Source: Duganella callida
GTDB taxonomy: Bacteria > Pseudomonadota > Gammaproteobacteria > Burkholderiales > Burkholderiaceae_D
NCBI RefSeq assembly: GCF_004614165.1
Contig: NZ_SPVG01000237.1
Location: 39,509 to 103,508 of the forward strand
Direction: 5' to 3'
DNA: 64,000 nt
In this document: one piece after another, positions 28,675-37,487 of the stretch
Layout of the letters: each line of letters begins with the position of its first letter
Numbering within the stretch: position 1 is the stretch's first letter
The notes under the pieces: model-generated
What the model saw: only the letters and a program-made list of their open reading frames with translations
Told to the model about the DNA's origin: nothing
Databases searched by the model: none
Program-made: the position numbers and the translations under genes

Positions 28675-30410
28675 GCGGAGAAGGCGTCCGCCTCCAGCGG
28701 GGCTGCGAACAGGTAGCCCTGCGCTTCCTCGCAGCCGGCGCGGCGCAGGAAGTCCAGCACCGCCGCGGTCTCCACCCCTTCGGCCACCACGCGGTGCCCC
28801 AGGTCCTGCGACAGTGTGATCATGGCCGTCACCAGCGCCTGCTGGCGCGTGTCGCTCTCCAGGTTGCGGATGAAGGATTGATCGATCTTCACCACGTCGG
28901 CCGGCATCTTCTGCAGGTAGGACAGGCTGCTGTAGCCGGTGCCGAAATCGTCGATCGCCAGGCCCACGCCCAGCCTGGCGATTTCCGCCAACGTCGCATG
29001 GGCCCTGACCGGATGGGCCATGATGGCGCTTTCGGTGATTTCCAGCTCCAGGCAATCGGCGGGCAGTTCGTGGCGCGCCAGCGCGGCCGCCACGCCGGCG
29101 ACGAAGCCAGGCTCGGTCAGATTCGCCGCCGAGACATTGACCGACATCTGCAGCTGCAGGCCGGCGTCGCGCCAGGCGCGCTGGTGGCGCAGCGCCTCGT
29201 CCAGTACCCAGGCCGTGGTTTTTTGCGCCAGGCCGGAGCGTTCGACGATGGGAATGAACTCCCCCGGGCCGACGGCGCCCAGCAGCGGATGGCACCAGCG
29301 CAGCAGCGCTTCGGCGCCGATGCAGCGGCCGTTGGCGACATCCACGCGCGGCTGGAACACCAGGCGCAGTTGCCCGGGACTGTCCAGCGCTTCGCCGAAA
29401 TCGTTGAGCAGGTTGAAGCGGCGCTGATACAGCACGTCTTCCACCTGCGAATACACCGCCACGTGGGTAGGACTGTCGAACGCATCCTGCGCGGCGCTGC
29501 GCGCCTTGCGCAGCACCGACAGCGCCTCGTCGTGGCCGACGTCGAACGGCACCACGCCGGCCGATGGCGTGGCCACGTAGCGCGTCTTGGCGAAGGCCAG
29601 CGCCACCTGCATCTTCGCCTCCACGCGCGGCAGCCAGCTCTCCAGCGATTCGCCCGCCGGCGACAGCAGCATGAACTGCGCGGTCGCCACGTGATAGATG
29701 CGTTGAGCCGGTGCGATTTCGGCGCGCAGCCAGCGCGCGCCGTCGGTCACCAAGTCGTCGAGATAAGAGGATTTCATCGCGCGCGCGGCATGGGCCAGCT
29801 GGTCCAGCGAGGCCAGGTTGATCAGCACCGCCAGGCGCTGTTCGCCATCGGCCGCGTCCAGCTGGAGATCCTGGAAGTCCTCGATGAATTGCAGGCGGTT
29901 GGGCAGGCCGCTGACCGCATCGACGCGGCCCAGCGCGTGTTGCAGTTCGATCTGCGCCATCACCATGCCGGCCAGATCGCACAGCGCGGTCAGCTCCTCC
30001 GGCGTGGTGTCGCGCGGCTCGGTGCCCAGCACGCACATCGCCCCCAGGCAGTGGCCGTCGATGGTGGTCAGCGGAGCGCCGGCATAGTAGCGGATGCCGC
30101 TTTCTGCCAGCAGGCTGTCGCGGTAGCTATCGTCCCGCAGCAGATCGGGAATCACCAGCACCTCGCTGCTGTCGGCCACCTGGCCGCAGGGCGCACGCAT
30201 GCGCGGGATGGTGTCATGTTCAACACCGACGCGCGATTTGAACCATTGGCGGTTGGCATCGGTCAGCGAGACGGCGGCAATCGGCAGCTTGAACAGACTG
30301 GCCGCCATGCGCGTGATGCGGTCGAACGCTTCGCTGGGCGGCGTATCGAGCAGATTGAGCTTGTATAGCGCGTCGAGGCGGCGCGCTTCTTTGAGTTGGC
30401 TGTGCGTCAT
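28590..30410 (-). CDS. GAF-EAL protein, likely c-di-GMP phosphodiesterase, with degenerate GGDEF
   Basis: 606 residues, soluble. An N-terminal GAF domain (about 10-160) is followed by a GGDEF-like domain (about 165-330) that lacks the GGDEF motif, then an EAL domain (about 335-575). The EAL domain keeps the catalytic set: EALLRW, SVNVS, EITES, DDFGTGYSS, KIDQSF and AEGVET. It should therefore cleave c-di-GMP, with GAF as the sensor. The final roughly 28 residues lie beyond the usual EAL end and are encoded opposite the alpha-amylase 3' end, suggesting loss of an earlier stop. Confidence 0.9.
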   Translation of the reverse strand: MTHSQLKEARRLDALYKLNLLDTPPSEAFDRITRMAASLFKLPIAAVSLTDANRQWFKSRVGVEHDTIPRMRAPCGQVADSSEVLVIPDLLRDDSYRDSLLAESGIRYYAGAPLTTIDGHCLGAMCVLGTEPRDTTPEELTALCDLAGMVMAQIELQHALGRVDAVSGLPNRLQFIEDFQDLQLDAADGEQRLAVLINLASLDQLAHAARAMKSSYLDDLVTDGARWLRAEIAPAQRIYHVATAQFMLLSPAGESLESWLPRVEAKMQVALAFAKTRYVATPSAGVVPFDVGHDEALSVLRKARSAAQDAFDSPTHVAVYSQVEDVLYQRRFNLLNDFGEALDSPGQLRLVFQPRVDVANGRCIGAEALLRWCHPLLGAVGPGEFIPIVERSGLAQKTTAWVLDEALRHQRAWRDAGLQLQMSVNVSAANLTEPGFVAGVAAALARHELPADCLELEITESAIMAHPVRAHATLAEIARLGVGLAIDDFGTGYSSLSYLQKMPADVVKIDQSFIRNLESDTRQQALVTAMITLSQDLGHRVVAEGVETAAVLDFLRRAGCEEAQGYLFAAPLEADAFSAYSCPISTSALRVPKLTVPPRTTATLPL

Positions 30411-30542
30411 GTGCGGTCCGAAAGCAGTTCAGGGTGCAATGCGGGGCGGGGCACTGGCGAATGAAGTGAGCGGGGCAGGGCTCGCTATGTTGTGGAAAAA
30501 TTAAATTAGTTTCCAAATGGAAATCCGATAATACCACGAGAC

Positions 30543-30569
30543 TGGATTCATTGGCGAATAATGAATCCA
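30543..30569 (-). terminator. Hairpin downstream of the GH92 gene
   Basis: TGGATTCATT (30543-30552) and AATGAATCCA (30560-30569) form a 10-bp stem with a 7-base loop, 21 bp past the minus-strand GH92 stop. No T tract follows, so its role as terminator is uncertain. The rest of the gap 30411-30590 is A/T-rich and presumably holds the promoter of the GAF-EAL gene. Confidence 0.4.
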
Positions 30570-30590
30570 ATCGTGCTCATAGTCATTGCC

Positions 30591-32867
30591 TTATTTCGAC
30601 AGCGAGTAGGGCGCGTCAGCCGGCGCCGTGCCGCGCTGCCGGTCGGGCTGATCGCGCATGCCAAAGTCCAGCACCGCACCCTTCAGCAGCACGGCGTGAT
30701 CGAGCCAGTTGTGCGCGTACGGTTTGCCGTTCACCCTGAGCGTGCCGACATAGCGCTGGCTGTCGCTGTTGGCGGGCGCGTTGATGGTGACGGTCTTGCC
30801 GTTCTCCAGGTGCAGCGTGGCTTTTTTGAACAGCGGCGCGCCCAGCGCGTATTGCGGCACGGCCGGCGTGACCGGGTAGAAGCCCAACGCCGAGAATACG
30901 TACCAGGCCGAGGTCTGGCCGTTGTCCTCGTCGCCGCAGTAGCCGTCCGGCGTGGCCTTGTACAGCCGGTTCATGGTTTCGCGCACCCAGTACTGGGTCT
31001 TCCACGGCGCGCCGGCGTAGCCGTACAGGTAGATCATGTGCTGGATGGGCTGATTGCCGTGCGCATACTGCCCCATGTTCGCGATCTGCATTTCGCGGAT
31101 TTCGTGGATCACTTCACCGTAGTAGCTTTCATCGAAGGTCGGCGGCAGCGTGAACACCTGATCCAGCTTGGCGACGAATTGTTCACGGCCGCCCATCAGC
31201 TGGATCAGGCCCTGCACGTCATGGAACACGGACCAGGTGTAATGCCAGCTGTTCCCCTCCGTGAAAGCGTCGCCCCATTTGAAGGGATTGAACGGTGACT
31301 GGAAGCTGCCGTCCCGGTTCTTGCCGCGCATCAGGCCAGTCTCCGGATCGAACAGGTTTTTATAGTTCATGGCACGCTGCCGGTAGATGGCGATTTCCGA
31401 TTCCGGCTTGCCCAGCGCCGTGCCCAGCTGGTAGATGGCGAAATCGTCATAGGCATATTCCAGCGTGCGTGCGGCGTTCTCGTTGATCTTGACGTCGTAG
31501 GGGACGTAACCAAGTTCGTTGTAGTACTTGACGCCCTTGCGGCCCACGGCGTCCATCGGCCCTTCGTTGTCGGCGCCGTGCTTGAGCGCCTGCCACAGCG
31601 TCTCGATGTCGTAGCCGCGCAGGCCCTTGATGTAAGCTTCCGCCACCACCGAGGCCGAGTTATTGCCGATCATGACATTGGCCAGGCCGGGGCTGGACCA
31701 TTCCGGCAGCCAGCCGCCTTCCTTGAAGTCGTTGACCAGGCCAGCCTGCATCTCGCGGTTGATCGACGGGTACATCAGGTTCAGGAACGGATACAGCGCG
31801 CGGAAGGTGTCCCAGAAGCCGGTGCCGGCGTACATGTAGCCGGGCAGGATCTGGCCGTTGTAGGGGCTCCAGTGGACGATCCGGTTGTCGGCGTCGATCT
31901 CGTACAGCTTGTTCGGGAAGAACAGCATGCGGTACAGACTCGAATAAAAGGTGCGGGTCTGATCGACGCTGCCGCCTTCGACGCTGATGCGGCTCAGCGT
32001 CTTGTTCCAGATGTCCTTGCCCTTCCGTGCGGTGGTGTCGAAGCTGTCGTCGGCCAGCTCGCGCCGCAGGTTGAGTTCCGCCTGCTCCGCGCTGATGAAG
32101 GAAGAGGCCACGCGCATCCCGACCTGTTCGCCCTTTTCGGTCTTGAAGCCGACCACCGCGCCGCTATGGTCGCTGGCCAGTTCGGTAACGCCTTCCACCA
32201 GCTTGTCGCCGCTCCAGATCCGTGCCGAGGCGAACGGCTTGTCGAAGGTGATGACGAAGTAGTTCTTGAAGTTCTTCGGCAGCGGGCCGCGCGCATAGCG
32301 GGTGCTGTAACCGACGATCTTGCGTTGCTCCGGCAGCACCTTGATGTAGGAACCCTTGTCGTAGGCGTCCACCACCACATACGCCTGATCGGTTTTCGGC
32401 CAGGTGAAGCGGAATTGCGCGGCGCGTTCGGTCGGCGCGATCTCGGTGGTGACGTCGGCATCGGCCAGGTAGACGCTGTAATAGTAAGGTTTGGCGGTTT
32501 CCGCCTTGTGCGAGAACCAGCTGGCGCGCTCGTCCTGGGTGAAGCGCAGCTTGCCGGTGACCGGCATGATGGCGAACTGACCGTAGTCGTTCATCCATGG
32601 CGAAGGCTGGTGGGTCTGTTTGAAGCCGCGGATCTTGTCGGCGTCGTAGGTATAGGCCCAGCCGTTGCCCATCTTGCCGGTCTGCGGCGTCCAGAAATTC
32701 ATCCCCCATGGCAGCGCGATGGTGGGATACGTATTACCGTTGGAGAGATCGGGCTTGCTCGCGGTACCCATCAGGGGATTGATCCATTCGACCGGATCTT
32801 TCAGCGGTTGCGCCGAGGCGCCGAGGGCGATCAGCAAAGCCGGTAGTGCGAGCGTGTGCAGTTTCAT
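30591..32867 (-). CDS. Secreted GH92 alpha-mannosidase
   Basis: 758 residues with a signal peptide (LALPALLIALGASAQ). The N-terminal beta-sandwich and (alpha/alpha)6 domain are of GH92 type: NPLMGTASKPDLSNGNTYP at the start, HGNQPIQHMIYLYGYAG, and the calcium/catalytic region CGDEDNGQTSAWYVFSALGF near residue 645. The family is calcium-dependent exo-alpha-mannosidases, mostly acting on alpha-1,2 linkages. It is the only mannose-directed enzyme seen here and has no matching transporter nearby, so it may use mannosyl residues of glycoproteins or yeast mannan. Confidence 0.93.
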   Translation of the reverse strand: MKLHTLALPALLIALGASAQPLKDPVEWINPLMGTASKPDLSNGNTYPTIALPWGMNFWTPQTGKMGNGWAYTYDADKIRGFKQTHQPSPWMNDYGQFAIMPVTGKLRFTQDERASWFSHKAETAKPYYYSVYLADADVTTEIAPTERAAQFRFTWPKTDQAYVVVDAYDKGSYIKVLPEQRKIVGYSTRYARGPLPKNFKNYFVITFDKPFASARIWSGDKLVEGVTELASDHSGAVVGFKTEKGEQVGMRVASSFISAEQAELNLRRELADDSFDTTARKGKDIWNKTLSRISVEGGSVDQTRTFYSSLYRMLFFPNKLYEIDADNRIVHWSPYNGQILPGYMYAGTGFWDTFRALYPFLNLMYPSINREMQAGLVNDFKEGGWLPEWSSPGLANVMIGNNSASVVAEAYIKGLRGYDIETLWQALKHGADNEGPMDAVGRKGVKYYNELGYVPYDVKINENAARTLEYAYDDFAIYQLGTALGKPESEIAIYRQRAMNYKNLFDPETGLMRGKNRDGSFQSPFNPFKWGDAFTEGNSWHYTWSVFHDVQGLIQLMGGREQFVAKLDQVFTLPPTFDESYYGEVIHEIREMQIANMGQYAHGNQPIQHMIYLYGYAGAPWKTQYWVRETMNRLYKATPDGYCGDEDNGQTSAWYVFSALGFYPVTPAVPQYALGAPLFKKATLHLENGKTVTINAPANSDSQRYVGTLRVNGKPYAHNWLDHAVLLKGAVLDFGMRDQPDRQRGTAPADAPYSLSK

Positions 32868-32907
32868 GTCCTGAGTGATGGTGGCTGGCGACCACCCAGT
32901 GTAGCAA

Positions 32908-33001
32908 AATCCGGGGTCAGTTCTGCCAATCGCACACGAGCTCTGCCGTAAGCGAGCTTACGGCAGAGCTCGTGTGCGATTGGCAGAACTGACCCCGGAT
33001 T
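32908..33001. repeat. Perfect 46-bp inverted repeat with 2-base loop
   Basis: Positions 32908-32953 are exactly complementary to 32956-33001, separated by GA only. The outer part begins CCGGGGTCAG. The right arm runs into the stop codon of the PKD lipoprotein gene (33000-33002), and the left arm begins 40 bp before the GH92 start. In RNA it would form a very stable hairpin; perfect symmetry suggests recent origin or active maintenance. Confidence 0.95.
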
Positions 33002-33347
33002 AGTGCGCGGTGATGGTGACCGAAGAAGGCGCGCTATCGAGTTTGCCGTCGTTGACGATCAGCGTGGCGACGTACTCGCCCGGCAGGTCGGCAAAGAAGG
33101 TCGGGGTGGCGACGTGGTAGTTGAGCAGGGAGGCGCCACTGCCGGTGGGTTTGCTCAGGGTCCAGGCATAGCTGACGATGTCCTGGTCCGCATCGCTGCC
33201 GCTGCCGGCCAGCCGGATCGAGGTGCCGGCGGCGACGCTTTGCGCCGCGCCGGCGTCCGCCACCGGCGCGCGGTTGGCCTGGGCAGTGTAGTTGCCGCCG
33301 CCGCAGGCGCTCAGTATCAGCAGTATCGATATAAACGATATTCTCAT
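33000..33347 (-). CDS. Small PKD-domain lipoprotein
   Basis: 115 residues. A short signal sequence ends in a lipobox, LILSAC, so the Cys near residue 15 should be lipidated. The rest is one PKD/REJ-like immunoglobulin fold (NRAPVADAGAAQSVAAGTS, then DADQDIVSYAWTLSKP and GEYVATLIVNDG). Such domains serve in protein or polysaccharide binding at the surface. It sits 39 bp after the pullulanase stop on the same strand and may be cotranscribed with it. It may be a shortened version of larger PKD proteins. Confidence 0.78.
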   Translation of the reverse strand: MRISFISILLILSACGGGNYTAQANRAPVADAGAAQSVAAGTSIRLAGSGSDADQDIVSYAWTLSKPTGSGASLLNYHVATPTFFADLPGEYVATLIVNDGKLDSAPSSVTITAH

Positions 33348-33386
33348 GTTGGCTCCATCGGGAAACCCGGAGCCAAAAAGATAGCA

Positions 33387-36116
33387 TCAATTTTCGACGA
33401 AAACGACCGCGCTCCGTGCCGGAATGGTGAAGCTTCCGCTGGTTTTGTCGTACCTGGCTTCGCGGGTCAAGCGTTTGTCCGCTGCGGCCATGCTGGCCTG
33501 GACCGGGTGCAGCTGGTAATTGCGGTTTTTTTCTTCCGCCACGGTGATCCGCCGCATGGCCTTGTCGACGTTGATCAGGTAGGTGACCGATTTGAAGCGC
33601 GCGCCGGCGTAGCCTTTGCCGTCGATGTGAGCGACGATCAGTGTCGCCACCTGCCGCGGCCCGTTGTTGTAGAAGCGCAGGCGCTGGCGGATGTCTTCCG
33701 CCGTGCGCAGGCGGAACAGGGTGCTGCTGGCGCGGATCGCCAGCAGGTCGCGGAACACGTCGCGCGACCAGGCGATGTCCGCCGGCGCCGGTTTGATGTT
33801 GGCGTTTGTCAGCAGTGGCTTGATCAGCCCGTAGTCCTTGCCGTTGTCGGCAGCTGGCGGCAGACCGGTGCCGTAGTAGTTGTCCTGATAGCTCCAGTCC
33901 AGACGGTTGAACCAGTCGCCCGATTCGAAGCTGTTGCGGTCCAGCGACTTGGAACGCAGGATGTCGAAGCCGGCGTGGAAGTAGGCCACGCCCTGGCTGA
34001 AGGCGTTGATCGCGGCGCCCAGCATCTGCACCTGGGCGCGTTCGCGTGCGCTGGCGGTCTGCGGCAGTTTGAAGGCGTTGATGTCGTACAGGGTCTGGTT
34101 GTCGTGGTTTTCGACGTAGTTGACCGCTTCACCCGGTTCGCTGGCATAGCCGGCCGGCTGGTTGCCGCCGTAGACGATGTCCTGCAATGGCACGGTGCGG
34201 CCGTCGGCGGTGGGCAGCGGGTAGCTGCGGATGGTGCCCGCCAGGCCGGCCTTCACCATGTCCGAGGCGTGCAGCAGGTCTTGCAACGGACGCTGGCCGG
34301 CCTGCTCGTTGGCGTCGTAGACCAGGCCATTGATGTAGCCTTGTTCGGTGATCAGCTGTCGGCCGCTGTCGCCGGCGCCACCGCCACGCACGGCGTCGCG
34401 CGCGCGGTCGCTGAAGGTGCCGATGCCGCTGCCGTTCAGCGACAGTTGCGACGCCTGTACGAAGCGCGCGCCGTCCGCCACTTCGCCGAAGTTCCAGCCT
34501 TCGCCGATCAGGTTGATGTGTTTACCGGCGGCGCGGTCGGCTCGCGCCTGCAGTTGCTCCATCACCGCGCGCGGCTGGTGGCCCATCAGGTCGAAGCGGA
34601 AGGAGTCGATCTTGTATTGCTTCGCCCATTGCGCGACCGAGTCCACCATCAGCTTGCCCATCATGAGGTTTTCGGTGGCGGTGTTGTAGCAGCAGGTGGA
34701 TTTTTCGATATCGCCTTTGGCATTCAGGCGATGGTAGTAGCCGGGGACGATGCGGTCCAGCACCGATTTCTCGTTTTGTCCGGCGATGAAGGTGTGGTTG
34801 TAGACCACGTCCATGCCGACGCGCAGGCCGGTCTTGTGCAGGGCCTGTACCATCTGGCGGAATTCGATGATGCGCTTCGCGCCATCGGCGGGATCGGTGC
34901 TGTAGCTGCCTTCCGGTGCGTTGTAGTGGAATGGGTCGTAGCCCCAGTTGTAGCAATCGGTGAGCCGGGTCTGTTCCACGGCCGCTTGCGGTTGCTCGCT
35001 GTCCGGCGCGGACGCCGAGATCCGCGGGACCACGCAGCCTTGTTCCGGCACGCTGCCGATGTCGTACACCGGCAGCAGGTGGATGTCGGTCATGCCGGCC
35101 TTGCTCAGCGCGGCCAGATGCCGCATGCCGTTGGAACCGGCTTCCGTGAATGCGCTGTATTTGCCGCGATGGGCCGGACTGACGGTGTTGTCGTTGATCG
35201 AGAAGTCGCGTACGTGCAGTTCGTAGACCGTCATGTCGGTTTGCGCGGCGACCTTGTCCGGCGAAGGCGTCTTGTCCCAGCCGGACGGCTTGAGTTTTGC
35301 CGCGTCCAGATCAGCGATGTAGCTGCGCTTCGAGTCAGTGGTCAGGCTGACCGAATACGGATCGGTGACCAGGTTGCGTACCAGGCCGGCAGTCGGCGCG
35401 ACCACGTCGATCAGGTACTGATAATACTGGCCGTCCCGCCCGGCGCGCGCGGACCAGACGCCGGTGGCGTCGTCGCGTGTCATCGGGGTGATGGCGGCCG
35501 CCTTGCCGGTGCCGCTGGCGTAGGTGCACAGCGCGACGTGCTGCGCGGTCGGCGCCCACAGTTTGAAGCCCGCATCGCGTACGCCGACGCTGACGCCCAG
35601 GTCATCGGTCCGCGCGGCGCCGGCATAGATGTCGTCCAGCGCGCCGGCGATCTGCAACCCGGATGCGTCCAGCACCGTGCCGTCTTCTGCTTCGCGGACG
35701 ATCAGCACCTGCCGCATCAACGCGGCGGGGACGCGGACGGGGTCAACGACCGCCAGCAGCGCGCCGTTGGCGACATACCTGAAGCGCTGCGCCACCTCCG
35801 CAGGCAGCGCGCCGCTGAAGCGCGCCAGCGCAAGCGAGCCGTCCGCACCGGCCACGCGCGCGCCCACTTCGGCGCGCAGCCGGGCACTGGCGGAGTAATA
35901 CAGCTTGTAGACGCCATCGTCCCCGGCGCCCGGCCATTTGATGATGCGGCCATTCAGCCAGTACGCGCGGGCATCGGCGCCGGCATCCGCCGGCTGCAGG
36001 ACGGTGGCGTAGGCGCCATCGCAGTCGGCCAGTGAAGGCGCCGCCGCCGCGGCCACACAAGTCAGCGCCAGCGCGCCCCCCAAAGAAACCTGCCGAGCAG
36101 CGCGCCAGACCCTCAT
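33387..36116 (-). CDS. Secreted pullulanase-type alpha-1,6-glucosidase (GH13)
   Basis: The ATG at 36116 (GGAAGAAGAT upstream) gives a signal peptide (VSLGGALALTCVAAAAA); an in-frame ATG at 36149 would disturb it. The 909-residue protein has N-terminal beta-modules (CBM41/CBM48-like), the pullulanase motif YNWGYDP, and the GH13 residues FRFDLMGHQP (nucleophile near 508), GEGWNF (Glu near 538) and ENHDNQ (Asp near 670). It hydrolyses alpha-1,6 branches of pullulan, amylopectin or limit dextrins, complementing the alpha-amylase. A weak HexR-like site lies 16 bp before the start. Confidence 0.93.
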   Translation of the reverse strand: MRVWRAARQVSLGGALALTCVAAAAAPSLADCDGAYATVLQPADAGADARAYWLNGRIIKWPGAGDDGVYKLYYSASARLRAEVGARVAGADGSLALARFSGALPAEVAQRFRYVANGALLAVVDPVRVPAALMRQVLIVREAEDGTVLDASGLQIAGALDDIYAGAARTDDLGVSVGVRDAGFKLWAPTAQHVALCTYASGTGKAAAITPMTRDDATGVWSARAGRDGQYYQYLIDVVAPTAGLVRNLVTDPYSVSLTTDSKRSYIADLDAAKLKPSGWDKTPSPDKVAAQTDMTVYELHVRDFSINDNTVSPAHRGKYSAFTEAGSNGMRHLAALSKAGMTDIHLLPVYDIGSVPEQGCVVPRISASAPDSEQPQAAVEQTRLTDCYNWGYDPFHYNAPEGSYSTDPADGAKRIIEFRQMVQALHKTGLRVGMDVVYNHTFIAGQNEKSVLDRIVPGYYHRLNAKGDIEKSTCCYNTATENLMMGKLMVDSVAQWAKQYKIDSFRFDLMGHQPRAVMEQLQARADRAAGKHINLIGEGWNFGEVADGARFVQASQLSLNGSGIGTFSDRARDAVRGGGAGDSGRQLITEQGYINGLVYDANEQAGQRPLQDLLHASDMVKAGLAGTIRSYPLPTADGRTVPLQDIVYGGNQPAGYASEPGEAVNYVENHDNQTLYDINAFKLPQTASARERAQVQMLGAAINAFSQGVAYFHAGFDILRSKSLDRNSFESGDWFNRLDWSYQDNYYGTGLPPAADNGKDYGLIKPLLTNANIKPAPADIAWSRDVFRDLLAIRASSTLFRLRTAEDIRQRLRFYNNGPRQVATLIVAHIDGKGYAGARFKSVTYLINVDKAMRRITVAEEKNRNYQLHPVQASMAAADKRLTREARYDKTSGSFTIPARSAVVFVEN

Positions 36117-36131
36117 ATCTTCTTCCAGAAA

Positions 36132-36146
36132 AGTAGTGCAGTTACA
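36132..36146. promoter_or_regulatory. Weak HexR-like operator before the pullulanase gene
   Basis: AGTAGTGCAGTTACA matches TGTAGT-N3-ACTACA at 9 of 12 arm positions and lies in the leader just before the pullulanase start, in the same relative place as the site before the secreted GH13 gene. A TGTAGT half-site occurs further up at 36196-36201. Tentative. Confidence 0.35.
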
Positions 36147-36263
36147 CAAAGCCGCATTTTTGCGGTGAAATTGCCGGCTATGGTACTCCAGAAACTGTAG
36201 TTTTGATACTTTGCGCAGCGCGTGCTAGCATTGATTCAATTATTCTTGAAATGACGACAAGCG

Positions 36264-36980
36264 ATGGAACAGATTCCCGATCTACCGAATATCGATCCCG
36301 CACAACTCGACCTGCCTACCCTGGCGAAGCTCGCGGAAAACGGCGACATGGACCATCCGCCGCGCATCCTGATGCTGTACGGCTCCCTGCGCGAGCGCTC
36401 GTTCAGCCGCTATCTGACCGAGGAGGCGGCGCGCATCCTGCGTCACTTCGGCGCCGATGTGAAGATCTTCGATCCCACCGAGCTGCCCATGGTCGGCAGC
36501 GTGGCGGAGGATCACCCCAAGGTGGCCGAGCTGCGCGAGCTGTGCCTGTGGTCGGAAGGCCAGGTCTGGTGCAGTCCGGAGCGTCACGGCGCGATCACGG
36601 CAGTGATGAAGAACCAGATCGACTGGATTCCGCTGGAGATGGGCGCCATCCGTCCCAGCCAGGGGCGCGCGCTGGCGGTGATGCAGGTATGCGGCGGCTC
36701 GCAGTCCTTTAATGTGGTCAACACGCTGCGCCTGCTGGGGCGATGGATGCGCATGTTCACCATCCCCAATCAGTCGTCGGTGCCGATGGCGTACAAGGAG
36801 TTCGACGAGCACGGGCGCATGCGCGCTTCCGCTTACTACGACCGCGTGGTCGATGTCATGGAGGAGTTGTTCAAAATGACGTTACTGCTGCGCGGCAGAG
36901 CCGATTACCTGACCGACCGGTACAGCGAACGCAATGAGCGGCAGATGAAAGCCATCGACCGCACCATCAGGAAAATCTGA
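36264..36980 (+). CDS. arsH: ArsH-type NADPH-dependent FMN reductase
   Basis: 238 residues of the NADPH_dep_FMN_red fold. The FMN phosphate loop [11 protein letters not shown] (about residues 39-49) and [18 protein letters not shown] are diagnostic of ArsH. Characterised ArsH proteins oxidise trivalent organoarsenicals (for example methylarsenite and trivalent arsinothricin) to less toxic pentavalent forms. It is cytoplasmic. An acetyltransferase gene of the ArsN/PAT type follows after 15 bp, which supports an organoarsenical detoxification pair. No arsR, arsB or arsC is present beside it. Confidence 0.9.
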   Translation: MEQIPDLPNIDPAQLDLPTLAKLAENGDMDHPPRILMLYGSLRERSFSRYLTEEAARILRHFGADVKIFDPTELPMVGSVAEDHPKVAELRELCLWSEGQVWCSPERHGAITAVMKNQIDWIPLEMGAIRPSQGRALAVMQVCGGSQSFNVVNTLRLLGRWMRMFTIPNQSSVPMAYKEFDEHGRMRASAYYDRVVDVMEELFKMTLLLRGRADYLTDRYSERNERQMKAIDRTIRKI

Positions 36981-36995
36981 TCGACAGGAGCACAG

Positions 36996-37487
36996 ATGCA
37001 GATACGCGAAGCCGGCGCCGGCGACGCCGGGGCCATCGTGGCCATCTATAACCACTACATCCTCACCACCACCATCACGTTCGAGGAAAGCGCGGTCACC
37101 GCGGCCGAGATGGCGCAGCGCATCGCCGACGTGCAGGCCGGCGGTCTGCCCTGGCTGGTGCTGGAGCGGGATGGCGCGGTGCTTGGCTATGCGTACGCCA
37201 CCAAGTGGCGGGTGCGCCACGCCTACCGTTTTTCGGTCGAGAGCAGCGTCTACCTGGCGCCCGATGCGGCGGGCAAGGGGCGCGGCACGGCGCTGTACGC
37301 GGCGTTGCTGGAACGGCTGGCCGCCGGCGGCTACCATCTGGTCATCGGCGGCATCGCGTTGCCCAATGCCGCCAGCGTCGCCCTGCATGAAAAGATGGGC
37401 TTCGAAAAGGTCGCCGAATTCCGCGAGGTGGGCTACAAGTTCGAACGCTGGCTGAACGTCGGCTATTGGGAAAAGGCGATCAGGTAG
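36996..37487 (+). CDS. GNAT acetyltransferase, ArsN1/phosphinothricin acetyltransferase-like
   Basis: 163 residues, one GNAT domain. WRVRHAYRFSVESSVYL (about residues 71-87) is the PAT/Bar signature with the substrate-contacting Arg72 and Arg74, and AAGKGRGTALY is the acetyl-CoA loop. An AGGAG site precedes the ATG, 15 bp after arsH. PAT enzymes acetylate phosphinothricin, and the ArsN1 subgroup acetylates the related arsinothricin. Because it follows arsH directly, ArsN1 function is favoured, but PAT or methionine-sulfoximine acetyltransferase activity cannot be excluded. Confidence 0.85.
   Translation: MQIREAGAGDAGAIVAIYNHYILTTTITFEESAVTAAEMAQRIADVQAGGLPWLVLERDGAVLGYAYATKWRVRHAYRFSVESSVYLAPDAAGKGRGTALYAALLERLAAGGYHLVIGGIALPNAASVALHEKMGFEKVAEFREVGYKFERWLNVGYWEKAIR

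Noticed and set aside
33003-36035. A 1010-codon open frame on the plus strand opposite the pullulanase
   Set aside because: It lies wholly antisense to the PKD lipoprotein and pullulanase genes, whose catalytic motifs are clear; composition is that of a shadow frame.
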